From assembly GCF_013778325.1 (NCBI RefSeq), contig NZ_JACEIB010000024.1, positions 1-64,000 of the forward strand: a stretch of DNA of 64,000 bases. The letters run 5' to 3'. Within the stretch, counting starts at the first letter, position 1; each line of letters begins with the position of its first letter. Made by a program: the position numbers and the translations under genes. The notes beneath the pieces were generated by a model. That model had not been told where the DNA came from. It was given only the letters and a program-made list of their open reading frames with translations, and did not search any database. This DNA comes from Sphingomonas chungangi. Its GTDB lineage: Bacteria > Pseudomonadota > Alphaproteobacteria > Sphingomonadales > Sphingomonadaceae. Below, piece after piece: positions 53,320-62,197 of the stretch.

Positions 53320-53880
53320 ATGACCACGAAGACACTGCGCGCGGGCATGGCCGCGATTGCGATGATGGGATTTTCTCCGATGCTCGCGGCACCCGCGCTG
53401 GCCAACCCGATGGTCGGCGGGGCTGCTATGTACCCGACCAAGACGATCGTCGACAATGCGATGAACTCGAAGGACCACACGACGCTGGTCGCCGCGGTAA
53501 AGGCCGCCGGTCTCGTCGACACGTTGTCGGGACCCGGCCCGTTCACCGTCTTCGCGCCGACCAACGAAGCGTTCGCCAAGCTCCCGGCCGGAACCGTGGA
53601 CACGCTGGTCAAGCCGGAGAACAAGGCTAAACTTACGAGCATCCTCACCTATCATGTCGTCGCCGGCACGATGACGTCGAAGCAGATCGCTGCCGCGATC
53701 AAAGCAGGCGGCGGCAAAGCGATGCTGACGACCGTCCAGGGCGAGCCACTGACCGCCACGATGAAGATGGGCAAGCTCATGCTGACCGATGCCAAGGGCG
53801 GGATGTCCATGGTGACGATCAAGGACGTGATGCAGTCCAACGGCGTGATCCACGTCGTTGACACCGTGCTGATGCCGTAA
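53320..53880 (+). CDS. Secreted fasciclin-domain protein
   Basis: A 186-residue exported protein. After a signal peptide (about 1-28, ending APALANP) there is one FAS1 domain: TLVAAVKAAGLVDTLSGPGP, FTVFAPTNEAFAKLPAGT (H1 box), ILTYHVVAGT and VIHVVDTVLMP (H2 box). FAS1 proteins act in cell-surface adhesion. The ATG at 53320 has AGGA eight bases upstream; a start at 53311 is possible. It lies 76 bases after the anti-sigma gene. Fasciclin genes often accompany this sigma/anti-sigma pair and are likely targets. Confidence 0.9.
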   Translation: MTTKTLRAGMAAIAMMGFSPMLAAPALANPMVGGAAMYPTKTIVDNAMNSKDHTTLVAAVKAAGLVDTLSGPGPFTVFAPTNEAFAKLPAGTVDTLVKPENKAKLTSILTYHVVAGTMTSKQIAAAIKAGGGKAMLTTVQGEPLTATMKMGKLMLTDAKGGMSMVTIKDVMQSNGVIHVVDTVLMP

Positions 53881-53887
53881 ACCGAAG

Positions 53888-53917
53888 ATGGGCCGACCTT
53901 CTCCTCGGCCCATTTTT
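53888..53917 (+). terminator. Intrinsic terminator after the fasciclin gene
   Basis: Perfect nine-base stem ATGGGCCGA (53888-53896) and TCGGCCCAT (53905-53913) with an eight-base loop, followed by four further T residues to 53917. It begins eight bases after the fasciclin stop codon, and is the clearest rho-independent terminator in the window. It ends the DUF4142-sigma-antisigma-fasciclin group before the convergent lipocalin gene. Confidence 0.85.
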
Positions 53918-53979
53918 AGTCCGGCAACGTGTCTCACTCAGTTCAACGCCGCCACTCGGCAGTCCGGTCGCCGAGCACA

Positions 53980-54546
53980 CTAAGGTTGTGCAGGAAACTC
54001 CAGCTGAGAGACATCATACCCCATCGATTTGGCCTTCCCGACAAGAGTCTTCACCAGCGACGGGCTCGGGCGAGCATCACGGGTGTAGATCCACAGATCG
54101 GTGAACTGCGGGTTGGAAGATATGAACCAGCTATAGGCATCGTCGTGATCGAGGATCCAATAGTCGCGCCCGACCGGCAGAAATCCGAGAAAGCGGTACG
54201 CTACGTGCAGCTTGGTATTGACACCCGGATTGAGGATCGTGCCCGGGCCGCTGATGGACTTGAGCTTACCGGCCGGCGTCTTCTCATGACATGTGTCGAC
54301 GACGTTGACATGCCCGTTCTTGCCCGAAGTATAGCGCGTGCCGCCCGCCACACAGCTGTTCGTGAGCTTCATCGGCTTGCGGCCGATCTCGACCCACTGG
54401 CCGACGAAGAGCTTCGAGGCGTCCACCGGACTCGATGGCTCCGGTGCGGTGGGAGTGGTCGCTTGAGCGCTGCTGGCGATAGCAGGTGTCACAGCAATAG
54501 TCATCGAGAGTAAGAGTATTCGCGGCCGTAGAATGTCATTTCGCAT
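53980..54546 (-). CDS. Lipocalin-family (Blc-like) exported protein
   Basis: A 188-residue exported protein. The signal peptide runs to about residue 28 (ending ASSAQA), followed by the bacterial lipocalin fold: FVGQWVEIGRKP (variant of the GxW motif), GHVNVVDTCHEKTPAGKLKS in outline, YRFLGFLPVGRDYWILDHDDAY and LVKTLVGKAKSMGYDVSQLEF, the typical C-terminal helix and strand. No lipobox was recognised. Blc-like proteins bind fatty acids or lysophospholipids under stress. The ATG at 54546 was chosen over an upstream TTG. It follows an SDR pseudogene in the same direction. Confidence 0.85.
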   Translation of the reverse strand: MRNDILRPRILLLSMTIAVTPAIASSAQATTPTAPEPSSPVDASKLFVGQWVEIGRKPMKLTNSCVAGGTRYTSGKNGHVNVVDTCHEKTPAGKLKSISGPGTILNPGVNTKLHVAYRFLGFLPVGRDYWILDHDDAYSWFISSNPQFTDLWIYTRDARPSPSLVKTLVGKAKSMGYDVSQLEFPAQP

Positions 54547-54590
54547 GATCAGGATTTCCCACAACTATCGGAGACGCGCCTGCCGGTGCC

Positions 54591-55154
54591 CGTCGTGAGG
54601 TCGAGGATCGAGGGAATGGATCGCTTCCGAGCGGCATTGCAGACCCAAATGTCGAGGCCGCCGAGGCCCGACACGGCTTGCAAGACCAGCTGGGCGCAGA
54701 AAGTCTCGGTACGGATGTCTCCTGGAATGGCCAGGGCCTAGCGTCCGGCCTTTAAAATAAGGTCTATAACCTCGCGAGCGTCCGGCTCCTCCTTGGAAAG
54801 ATAGTTGATCGCGACATCGGCGCCCTCGCGGGCGAAGGCGATCGCCGCCGCACGACCCATGCCGGAATCGCCACCGGTGATGAGTGCTTTTCGCCCTCGC
54901 AACCGGCCCGATCCGACATAGCTGGTTTCGCCATCGTCCGGCTGCGGGTTCATCTGGCTCGCGAGGCCCGGCCAAGGCTGCGACTGGGACTTGAACGGCG
55001 GCTTGGGATATTTGTCCCGCGGGTTCTGCTTGCCGTCGCGCGCCTGGCCACCTCCGCCAACCTGAGCGGCCGCCGGCGCCGCGACCGTCGCCGCCGCGGC
55101 GCCGAGCGCGGTCGTTGCGATCATCTGGCGTCGGGTCGTGTCACGCATGTCCAT
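54591..55154 (-). pseudogene. Decayed Tat-exported SDR oxidoreductase (nonsense plus 3' truncation)
   Basis: The N-terminal 138 residues read as a sphingomonad-type exported SDR. They include a twin-arginine-like signal (TTRRQMIATTALGAAAATVA), the linker with QPWPGLASQMNPQPDDGET, the cofactor loop ITGGDSGMG and EPDAREVIDLILKAGR. An in-frame TAG at 54738-54740 then stops it, where an AAG (Lys) would be expected. Homology continues past the stop in the same frame (IPGDIRT, then LGGLDIWVCNAARKRS and SILDLTT) to about 54591 and then ends. The catalytic Tyr-x3-Lys half is missing, so the gene is dead. Confidence 0.82.
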
Positions 55155-55198
55155 GATGATCCTTCACGCTATCTTGCTGGTGGTCGGAGACGAAGCGA

Positions 55199-56290
55199 TC
55201 AGCCCGCGAGTTCGGCGAGCCTAGAAGGCTCATGAATGGGGCATCCGTTGACCCTGCCACGATAGTCCGCCGAAAAATCATAGGGGCTCTTGCGAGCGCG
55301 ATTGACGCCACCGAGCGGCTGGTGCGCGGTGAGGCCGTGCCAAGGGCTGAATGCCAGCTCGTCCTCGATCTTCTGGCTGACGCCGTCCTGCCAGGCGACC
55401 TGCGGCGACACGTCGAGCGTCGCGACGGTCACGAACGGGCTTGCCTTTTCATCCCAGAGGACAGTCGGATCCTCGATCGGCATCTTTTCCAGGTCCGCGC
55501 AGAGCTGAACCCGGAACTCCCATGTGCCGCCTTCGCCGATTAGGCCCTCACGGACATTCTCGCGGATAGCATCGGGACGACCGGCGGCGTCGATCGTCGC
55601 GTCGGCGAAGTCCTTGAGTACTGCCGAAGCGGGCACGAGAGAGAACTTGGCGACATAGTCGCCATACCGGAACGGCGTCTGGCTGTAATAAGTCGCCCCC
55701 AGCGGGTGGACCGGCTTGGCGCCGCCAAGCGTGGTGAGGAAGGCGGACTGACCGCCTACCGCCTCGAGCGCCGCCTCCGCCGCGCGGAACAGGCCGGACA
55801 GCAATTTCTTGCCACCTTCGGCCTTGTCGGTCGTCTTGGCGAGCATCTTGAGGTTGGCAAGAAACGCCTTGGGCGTCGGCGCCGCGAAGGTCGGCCCGTT
55901 GACCATCACGAAATCCTGCGTCGCGTCGCCTTCCGAGCCCGGCAGCCTTTCACCTTCAATTCCAAGAATCTTCAGCGCGAGCCCGCGTGGAAGGTCGATC
56001 GAATCGTCGAGAATGTCGCCGGCGTTGGTCGAGAGGCGGAAGATCGCTTCATATTGGCCGGGCGCGGCGAACAGGCCTTGCGCAAACTCCGGAGACAGGC
56101 CGTCGTGAACGGTCAGTGTGCCTCGGGCGATGCCGTGCCCCTTGGCGTGGACCGAACGGACACCATGCCCATAATCCTTCGACGTCGTGTCGAGGATGAT
56201 CTTGAACTGCTCTTCGAGGCCGCGGATGGTCTCCGCCTCATCCGGCTCGACCTTTTCGACATCGGCCTGGTAGCGCACGGGGCTGGTCAT
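55199..56290 (-). CDS. Catalase-family (y4iL-like) protein
   Basis: A 363-residue protein of the catalase-like superfamily, shorter than true catalases. Catalase-type segments are visible: VHAKGHGIARGTLTVHD near residue 47 with the His expected at the haem distal side, FRLSTNAGDILDDS, and DFVMVNGPTFAAPTP (matching the VFFxRD/NxPxF region). The C-terminal catalase helical domain is absent, as usual for the family. The frame extends to 56308, but that start is TTG; the ATG at 56290 has GAAGGA seven bases upstream. It heads the detoxification group 54-57 kb. Peroxidase activity is inferred. Confidence 0.82.
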   Translation of the reverse strand: MTSPVRYQADVEKVEPDEAETIRGLEEQFKIILDTTSKDYGHGVRSVHAKGHGIARGTLTVHDGLSPEFAQGLFAAPGQYEAIFRLSTNAGDILDDSIDLPRGLALKILGIEGERLPGSEGDATQDFVMVNGPTFAAPTPKAFLANLKMLAKTTDKAEGGKKLLSGLFRAAEAALEAVGGQSAFLTTLGGAKPVHPLGATYYSQTPFRYGDYVAKFSLVPASAVLKDFADATIDAAGRPDAIRENVREGLIGEGGTWEFRVQLCADLEKMPIEDPTVLWDEKASPFVTVATLDVSPQVAWQDGVSQKIEDELAFSPWHGLTAHQPLGGVNRARKSPYDFSADYRGRVNGCPIHEPSRLAELAG

Positions 56291-56330
56291 ATTTTGATCC
56301 TTCGTCAAACAGGCAATCGTTTGGCTTCGC

Positions 56331-56927
56331 TCACCCCGGATAGGTGTCGGCCTTCAGCAGCGTCGCAAGGTGCGTCGCGTTGGACGCGACCATCTTCGCG
56401 GTCTTCGCGACCATCTCGGGCGTTGCGTCGAGATCCTTGAAGTCGGTCGAGCCCATCGCTTCCCCGACCCAGTAACAGGCCGCTATGGCGGGGATCGTCC
56501 AGCCCACGTCGTTCAGTGCTTGAAAGATCTGGGCCGAGGCGAAGTGCGCGCCATCCTCGTTGCCCACGATCGCGGCGACCGCCACCTTGCCATAACTCGG
56601 CATTCGGCCCTGCTCGTCTGTCTCCTCGATAAAGGCGTCCATCCGCTCCATCACGCGCTTGGCGACGCTGCCCGCCGATCCCATCCAGATCGGCGTGCCG
56701 AGGACAAGGATGTCCGCCGCCAGGATCTTCTCGCGAATGTGCGGCCAGTCGTCGCCATCACCTTCGTCCGAGGTGACGCCCGGCTTGATATCGAAGGCGG
56801 CCGCGCGAACCGTCTCCGCGACGGTCGCGCCCTTGGCCTCGAACTCTTTCGCCATGACCGCGATCATCGCGTCGGTGGAGCTTTCGCCGCTCGCCTTCAG
56901 CGTGCAGTTGATGGGCTGGACCAGCAT
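56331..56927 (-). CDS. Flavodoxin-family NAD(P)H-dependent oxidoreductase
   Basis: A 198-residue flavodoxin-like protein. The FMN phosphate loop is variant (NCTLKASGESSTDAMI near residues 7-22). LVLGTPIWMGSAGSVAKRVMERMD near the middle is the typical FMN isoalloxazine loop of flavodoxin-like NAD(P)H reductases (WrbA-like group). It ends 40 bases before the catalase-family gene and begins one base after the hydrolase stop, all minus strand, consistent with one operon. Confidence 0.82.
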   Translation of the reverse strand: MLVQPINCTLKASGESSTDAMIAVMAKEFEAKGATVAETVRAAAFDIKPGVTSDEGDGDDWPHIREKILAADILVLGTPIWMGSAGSVAKRVMERMDAFIEETDEQGRMPSYGKVAVAAIVGNEDGAHFASAQIFQALNDVGWTIPAIAACYWVGEAMGSTDFKDLDATPEMVAKTAKMVASNATHLATLLKADTYPG

Positions 56928-56928
56928 C

Positions 56929-57750
56929 TCAGAGCGCCACGAAATTGAGGAGATCGCTCGTCAACCGGTCAGCGGCGGTCGCGCACAGGCCGTGGGGTTC
57001 GCCTTCATATTCGAGGAATTCGGCGTGCGGGATGCCCTTCGCCGCGGCCCGCCCGGCGACATCGATCGGTACCGTCTTGTCGCCGGTGCCGTGAATGATC
57101 AGCGTCGGCATGGTGAAGGAGGCGAGATCGCCCCGGAAGTCGGTGGTGCCGAAGGCATCGACGCATTCGATCGTCGCCTTGGGGCTGGCCATGACGCCCA
57201 GGATGAAGGTCCAGTCGAGCAGCGCCGAGCTGACCGGGCTCGAGACGACGCCCACCCCGTAGAATTGCTTGGCGAAGGTCTGGAGAAAGGCGAAGCGATC
57301 CTTGCGGATCTGGTCCTTCATGTCCTGGAAGACCGAATAATCGACACCATCCGGATTGCTGTCGTCCTTCAGCAGATAGGGTACGACCGACGAGACCAGA
57401 GCCACCTTTGCGATCCGGGCCGGCCCATGGCGCGTGAGGTAGCGTGCGATCTCCCCGCCGCCCATGGAGAAGCCGATCAGGGTTGCCCCGCTGATCTCGC
57501 CGGCCTCAAGAATGGCGGCCAAGTCGTCCGCAAACGTGTCGTAATCATAGGGCCCGACCGGGTGGCCTGACTGGCCGAAGCCACGCCGATCGTAGGTGAC
57601 GACGCGGTGCCCCGCCTCAAGCAGCGGGAGCGTCTGATATTCGAACATGTCGCCGGTGAGTGGCCAGCCATGGATCAGGACAACGGGCGAGCCCGAGCCT
57701 GTGTCCTTGACGTGCAACGCCGTCCCATCTTTTGCGTGGGCGAAGGGCAT
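56929..57750 (-). CDS. Alpha/beta hydrolase, non-haem chloroperoxidase-like
   Basis: A 273-residue hydrolase. Motifs: oxyanion segment LIHGWPLTGDMFEYQ, YDRRGFGQSGHP, nucleophile Ser95 in IGFSMGGGE, Asp in IIHGTGDKTVP and His in GEPHGLCATAADR. The pattern matches the cofactor-free haloperoxidase/esterase subgroup. The ATG at 57750 has AGGAG six bases upstream, against an open frame to 57789. It lies between the SDR upstream (40-base gap) and the flavodoxin-like gene. Confidence 0.9.
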   Translation of the reverse strand: MPFAHAKDGTALHVKDTGSGSPVVLIHGWPLTGDMFEYQTLPLLEAGHRVVTYDRRGFGQSGHPVGPYDYDTFADDLAAILEAGEISGATLIGFSMGGGEIARYLTRHGPARIAKVALVSSVVPYLLKDDSNPDGVDYSVFQDMKDQIRKDRFAFLQTFAKQFYGVGVVSSPVSSALLDWTFILGVMASPKATIECVDAFGTTDFRGDLASFTMPTLIIHGTGDKTVPIDVAGRAAAKGIPHAEFLEYEGEPHGLCATAADRLTSDLLNFVAL

Positions 57751-57789
57751 GATGATCTCCTGAAAAAGCGGAAAGCAAGCGACGACCAA

Positions 57790-58575
57790 TCAGTCGCTCG
57801 CGGAACCGGGCTCAGCCATCTTGCGATGCTGTTCGGCGAGCACGGCGGCGGGCGTAACGTGGGCTACCGCCGCCTGGACCTTGTTCTTCCAGCCCGAGAC
57901 GATGTGGGCGTGGCCCGCCATCAGCGCGTCCCAGCCATCCTTGGCGACGTCGGCCGGATCGCTCTTGCTCTCCGACGCGCCGACGCTGGTGTCATCCATG
58001 CCGGCGGTGTGGAAGAATTCGGTCTCGACCGGACCGGGCATCAGCGTGGTGATCTGGACGCCGTCATGCTCCTTCAGCTCGTTGCGGATCGCATCGGCGA
58101 AGCTGTCGACGAACGCCTTGGTGCCGTTATAGACCGCTTGAAAGCTGCCCGGAATGAAGCCCGCGATCGAGCCGGTGATGAGTACCTTGCCCTCGTTTCG
58201 GGCGGTCATGTCCTTCAGCACCTTCTGGAGCAGATACAGCGTGCCCGTGATGTTGGTGTCGACCACGCGGCGCCAATCGGCGACCGGCTGTTCGAGAAAT
58301 CCATTGCCGAGGCCGCGGCCCGCATTGGCGCATAGCACGTCGATCCGGCGGCCCTGCGCAGCGGCGAGCAGGCGGTCAACACCGTCGATCGTCGAAAGAT
58401 CGGCCTCGATCGACTGGACGCTAATCCCGTGCTGCTGGAAGTCGCTGCCGGCGGCATCGATCAGCGGCTCGTCGGCGACGACCAGCAAGTCATACCCGTT
58501 CTTCGCGGCGAGATGGGCGAGTTCGAAGCCGATGCCCGTCGAGGCGCCGGTGACGATCGCGAATTTGTCGGCCAT
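57790..58575 (-). CDS. SDR-family NAD(P)-dependent oxidoreductase
   Basis: A 261-residue short-chain dehydrogenase. The cofactor loop TGASTGIG is at 9-16 and CANAGRG in the middle. The catalytic Ser, Tyr and Lys lie in ITGSIAGFIPGSFQAVYNGTK. The C-terminal substrate loop FFHTAGMDDTSVGASE is longer than the classical type. The ATG at 58575 has GGAG seven bases upstream. It follows the zinc alcohol dehydrogenase by ten bases, suggesting a shared transcript and a related alcohol/aldehyde substrate. Confidence 0.88.
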   Translation of the reverse strand: MADKFAIVTGASTGIGFELAHLAAKNGYDLLVVADEPLIDAAGSDFQQHGISVQSIEADLSTIDGVDRLLAAAQGRRIDVLCANAGRGLGNGFLEQPVADWRRVVDTNITGTLYLLQKVLKDMTARNEGKVLITGSIAGFIPGSFQAVYNGTKAFVDSFADAIRNELKEHDGVQITTLMPGPVETEFFHTAGMDDTSVGASESKSDPADVAKDGWDALMAGHAHIVSGWKNKVQAAVAHVTPAAVLAEQHRKMAEPGSASD

Positions 58576-58585
58576 GTCGTGTCTC

Positions 58586-59776
58586 CTATTCGGCGGCGAC
58601 GGCAAGGTCGGGCTTCAGCACCACCTTGGTCACCTCGTTCTGATTGTCGTGAAACATCTTGTAGCCGTCGGGCGCCTGCTCGAGGGGCAGACGGTGCGAG
58701 ATCAGGAAGTCGCTATCAATCTTGCCCTCGAGGATCGCGTTGAGCAGCGCCGGCATGTAATGCTGCACGTGGGTCTGGCCGGTCTTGAGCGTCAGGCCCT
58801 TCTCCATGAAGGCGCCGAGCGGCCATTTGTCGACGAAGCCGCCATAGACCGCCGGCATCGAGATGCGGCCGCCCTTGCGGCAGGCCAGGATCGCCTGGCG
58901 ATTGGCATGGATGCGATCGGTGCCGAGGAACGTCGACTTCTTGATCTGATCGAGGACATTGTCGACGAAGAAGCCGTGCGCTTCCAGGCCGACGCTGTCG
59001 ATGCAGGCATCCGGCCCGATACCGCCTGTCATTTCCATCAGCGCTTCGTAGACAGCGCTCTCCTCGAAGTTGATCGTCTCGGCGCCGAACTTCTTGGCAA
59101 GCTCCAGCCGATGCGGAAAATGATCGATCGCGATGACCCGCTCCGCCCCCATCAGGAAGGCCGATTGCACCGCGAACAGCCCGACCGGGCCGCAGCCCCA
59201 CACCGCGATCGTGTCGCCCGGCTCGATCTGCGCATTCTCGGCCGCCTGCCAGCCGGTCGGCAGGATGTCCGAGAGGAACAGGACCTTGTCGTCCTCGACC
59301 CCATCGGGGATCACAATCGGGCCGACATCGCTGAACGGCACACGGACATATTCGGCCTGACCGCCGGCATAACCACCGGTCATGTGGCTGTAGCCGAACA
59401 GACCGGACATCGGCTGGCCGTACAGCTCCTGCGCGATGTCCTGATTGTCGGCGGGGAGCCCGTTGTCGCAGGCGGAATATTGATGCTTGCCGCAATGGTA
59501 GCAGGACCCGCAGGCGATCGTGAATGGCACCACGACACGCTGGCCCTTCTTGAGTGTCGATCTCGGCCCGGCCTCGACCACCTCGCCCATGAACTCATGG
59601 CCGAGAATGTCTCCCGACTGCATCGTAGGAATGAAGCCGTCGTAGAGGTGGAGGTCGGAGCCGCAGATCGCGGTGGACGTCACCTTGATGATGCAGTCGC
59701 GCGGATTGAGGATCTCAGGATCGTCGACCGTATCGACGCGGACGTCATGCTTGCCGTGCCAGGTGAGCGCGCGCAT
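58586..59776 (-). CDS. Zinc-dependent alcohol dehydrogenase
   Basis: A 396-residue medium-chain dehydrogenase. Catalytic zinc ligands: Cys38 in [10 protein letters not shown], His60-Glu61 in [10 protein letters not shown], and a later Cys/Asp. The structural-zinc cysteines are in [15 protein letters not shown] (Cys-x2-Cys-x2-Cys-x7-Cys). The NAD(P) loop is [10 protein letters not shown]. The length and the insert around [12 protein letters not shown] match the formaldehyde dehydrogenase-like (glutathione-independent) branch. The ATG at 59776 shares a base with the SRPBCC stop (TGATG); the longer upstream frame is SRPBCC shadow. Confidence 0.9.
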   Translation of the reverse strand: MRALTWHGKHDVRVDTVDDPEILNPRDCIIKVTSTAICGSDLHLYDGFIPTMQSGDILGHEFMGEVVEAGPRSTLKKGQRVVVPFTIACGSCYHCGKHQYSACDNGLPADNQDIAQELYGQPMSGLFGYSHMTGGYAGGQAEYVRVPFSDVGPIVIPDGVEDDKVLFLSDILPTGWQAAENAQIEPGDTIAVWGCGPVGLFAVQSAFLMGAERVIAIDHFPHRLELAKKFGAETINFEESAVYEALMEMTGGIGPDACIDSVGLEAHGFFVDNVLDQIKKSTFLGTDRIHANRQAILACRKGGRISMPAVYGGFVDKWPLGAFMEKGLTLKTGQTHVQHYMPALLNAILEGKIDSDFLISHRLPLEQAPDGYKMFHDNQNEVTKVVLKPDLAVAAE

Positions 59777-60363
59777 CAGGCCTTCTCCTCTTCGAGCTGC
59801 GCCTTCGTGCGCGACGATGTCGCGATCTCGCCCGTCTCCATCAGCTGCTTGAAGCGCCGCAGGTCGCGCCGCGCCTGGATCGCGGGCTCGCGCTGAAAGA
59901 GCTTGGCGACGAGCTTGCCGATCGTGCCAGCAGGCGGGTCGTAGGCGATGGTGGCCGTCACAACCGTGCCGCGGGCACCGGCGTCGCGAAATTCGACCCG
60001 GCCCGAATTGTCGATGTCGGCTCCGTCTTCGGATGTCCAGGCGATCAGCTCTCCATCGCGCTCTTCGGTGATACGAGCGTCCCACTCGACCGTCTTGCCA
60101 GCGGGAGCCTTCACGACCCAGTGCGATCGCGACCCGTCGCGGACATCGACGCGCACGACATTCTCCATGAAGCTCGAGAGCTTCGAGAAATCGCGGAAGT
60201 AGGCGAAGAGTTCGGCCGCCGGCTTGTTGATCGTCACCGAGCGGCCGACCACATGGCCTCCTTTGGCATCAACGAGCCGGTCGGTTGCCTCGTCGCGGAC
60301 AGGCCTATCCTTGGCCGACGACGCAGGCGCATCGTCGGTCCGCGCGTCGCGGATATCCGACAT
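59776..60363 (-). CDS. SRPBCC (START-like) family protein
   Basis: A 195-residue soluble protein. A charged N-terminal extension rich in Asp and Arg (1-45) is followed by an SRPBCC lipid/aromatic-binding fold: [60 protein letters not shown] and [20 protein letters not shown] in outline. The YfiT-like tail [17 protein letters not shown] is typical of the CoxG/polyketide cyclase-like subgroup. The ATG at 60363 has AAGGAG eight bases upstream. It is the first gene of the 60.4-55.2 kb minus-strand detoxification run and is coupled to the alcohol dehydrogenase. Confidence 0.85.
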   Translation of the reverse strand: MSDIRDARTDDAPASSAKDRPVRDEATDRLVDAKGGHVVGRSVTINKPAAELFAYFRDFSKLSSFMENVVRVDVRDGSRSHWVVKAPAGKTVEWDARITEERDGELIAWTSEDGADIDNSGRVEFRDAGARGTVVTATIAYDPPAGTIGKLVAKLFQREPAIQARRDLRRFKQLMETGEIATSSRTKAQLEEEKA

Positions 60364-60692
60364 CGATCTATCTCCTTGATATTTCGCCTCAACGCGCCGG
60401 GGCCATGCAAGTCTCACCCGGCTGGAAATCATTTCATCGCGTTCGGCACACACTCCGAGCGCGAGCCTTATCCCAAGATAATTTTATGTCAGCCACGGCG
60501 GCGACAATGCTTCCTCAACCAACAGCTTCGCTGCGCATTGGCGCTGCAGCTCAAGACCGACGAACTTATCCTGTCGAAGCACCGCTCACGCGATTAAGTC
60601 ACCGGCATTGAAGGTAAGACTGAGGCCGAGATCGATCAGATCCACGGAGGAGGCGATACCCTCGCCAGCACGGGAGGCGAACCAAAGCCTGA
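60364..60692. other. Non-coding gap upstream of the SRPBCC gene
   Basis: About 329 bases. Plus-strand frames near 60285-60611 overlap it but lack ribosome sites and have shadow composition. An AT-rich patch, AAGATAATTTTATG, at about 60475-60488 could hold a promoter for the minus-strand operon. No terminator was recognised at the end of the iron permease gene. Confidence 0.45.
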
Positions 60693-61115
60693 TCAGTAGC
60701 GCGCCAGCAGGCGGTCCACGCTTGTCTGAACGGTGGCTTCCTTGCCCTCATATTTGTCAGGCGTCTCGTGACAATCCTTCTCGAGAGCCGTCCTGATCTC
60801 CTGGATTTGCTTGTCGGTCAGATGCTCGATCGCGATGAAGGTGCCGCGCGCCTTGTCAACCGCGCGGATCAGTTCGTCGAGCTTCGCCTGCATGGCCGCT
60901 GCATCGCGGTTCTGGCTGTTCTGGATCAGGAACACCATCAGGAAGGTGATGATCGTCGTGCTGGTATTCACGATCAGCTGCCAGGTGTCGGAATAATGGG
61001 AGACCGGCCCGAAGCCGCCCCAGATGATGATCAGCAGGAACGCGACGATGAAGGTCACCGGCTGACCGGCGAAGCTCGCGATGCGTCCGGAGACACGGGT
61101 GAAGAACAGGTCCAT
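60693..61115 (-). CDS. Low-affinity iron permease (Fet4-like) family protein
   Basis: A 140-residue membrane protein with two hydrophobic helices (FAGQPVTFIVAFLLIIIWGG and IVNTSTTIITFLMVFLIQ) and a cytoplasmic helical tail with QNRDAAAMQAKLDELIRAVD. These are the hallmarks of the bacterial low-affinity iron permease (Pfam Iron_permease) family. The ATG at 61115 with AAGG six bases upstream was chosen over an earlier start. Transport of Fe(II) is inferred from family only. Confidence 0.85.
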   Translation of the reverse strand: MDLFFTRVSGRIASFAGQPVTFIVAFLLIIIWGGFGPVSHYSDTWQLIVNTSTTIITFLMVFLIQNSQNRDAAAMQAKLDELIRAVDKARGTFIAIEHLTDKQIQEIRTALEKDCHETPDKYEGKEATVQTSVDRLLARY

Positions 61116-61243
61116 GGATCGCCTTTCATCGCCGGATGAACCCGTCGGCACTGTGACACACCGAACGCTCCGCAATACTCCCATACCGAGGTGTGGAGGT
61201 GGCGCTGCTGATACGCCAGCAAAATTGCGCGGGAAGAGCCTCT

Positions 61244-61798
61244 TCAGCCCGGATCGGCCGGCGCCAATCCACTAAATTCCGCGTCGCTTAACTGTGTTGA
61301 GATCGCCTGATCGCGAACCCGGGCGTTATTCCACGGCAATCGACGAAGGGTCTCGCCGAGCCCGGCTGCGCCGCCTTCGCGCACGACAAGATAGTCGATC
61401 CCACCGTCGGCGCAGGTGATGAGGGCGTCGACGACGTGCCCTATCACCACACCGCCGGCGCCCTTGACCGCCATCCCGTCCAGGCTTGCCGCAGAAAACA
61501 GGTCATCGCCGCGACCGTCTTCGCTGCGAAGTTCCTCAGCGCGAGACGTGTCGCTGAACTTGGCACGACGCCCAAGCCAGCGCCAGATACCGAACAGATC
61601 GACGGCAGCCAGGAAGCCGTTCGACCAGAGGAGCTGGGTCTGCCCGCTGAAAAACCCGTCGAGCGCCCACGCGACTGCGCCTACGGTAAAGATGACGAAG
61701 CCCCAGCCTGTCACCCGCGCACCGAGATTAGATGCCGTCATCAGCGCGGCTATGCAGGTCGTACCCAACGCGATCCAACCCGCGCTCTCGATCAGCAT
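61244..61798 (-). CDS. Membrane protein with a C-terminal PRC-barrel domain
   Basis: A 184-residue protein. There are two to three N-terminal hydrophobic helices (ALGTTCIAALMTASNLG, GWGFVIFTVGAVAWALDGF, FLAAVDLFGIWRWLG), then a soluble PRC-barrel-like part: LFSAASLDGMAVKGAGGVVIGHVVDALITCADGGIDYLVV in pieces, with the Gly-x-x-h-G-x-h-x-D-h pattern. The ATG at 61798 has GAAGG upstream and excludes 31 upstream codons. PRC-barrel proteins bind RNA or metabolites; its role here is unknown. Confidence 0.75.
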   Translation of the reverse strand: MLIESAGWIALGTTCIAALMTASNLGARVTGWGFVIFTVGAVAWALDGFFSGQTQLLWSNGFLAAVDLFGIWRWLGRRAKFSDTSRAEELRSEDGRGDDLFSAASLDGMAVKGAGGVVIGHVVDALITCADGGIDYLVVREGGAAGLGETLRRLPWNNARVRDQAISTQLSDAEFSGLAPADPG

Positions 61799-61920
61799 GT
61801 CTTGATCGCCTTCAAAAATCTGAACGGGTTCAACGCCCAGCGACTGCACCAAGGCCCTCCCGCACTCGAAATTCGTCGCGCGACTACCCACTTACGTTTG
61901 ACAGAAGATGGGTGGTCACA

Positions 61921-62184
61921 ATGGCGAATGGCTGGGCACGCGATGGCGCGGTGCAGGAACAGATTGATGTTACGGTCATCGACGCGGTCCTGGCTGCGCG
62001 TGCACGCATGCCGTCGGGTGAAGGCGCGGATGAGTGCGAGGATTGCGGCGGTCCGATACCGGAACGGCGCCGATCAGCACTGCCGGGCGTCCGGACTTGC
62101 GTCGGTTGTCAATCGGAACGCGACCGCAAACTCGTTCTAGGCGGCATCAATCGGCGCGGGAGCAAAGACAGTCAGCTTCGCTGA
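61921..62184 (+). CDS. DksA/TraR-family C4 zinc-finger protein
   Basis: An 87-residue protein with the C4 zinc knuckle of the DksA/TraR family: CEDCGGPIPERRRSALPGVRTCVGCQ in outline (Cys-x2-Cys then Cys-x2-Cys, residues about 53-76). It lacks the long coiled-coil of full DksA and resembles the short YbiI-type proteins, which may act on RNA polymerase secondary-channel functions. Its ATG at 61921 is divergent from the PRC-barrel gene with about 122 bases between them. Confidence 0.85.
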   Translation: MANGWARDGAVQEQIDVTVIDAVLAARARMPSGEGADECEDCGGPIPERRRSALPGVRTCVGCQSERDRKLVLGGINRRGSKDSQLR

Positions 62185-62197
62185 AAGGGCGCTCGCC

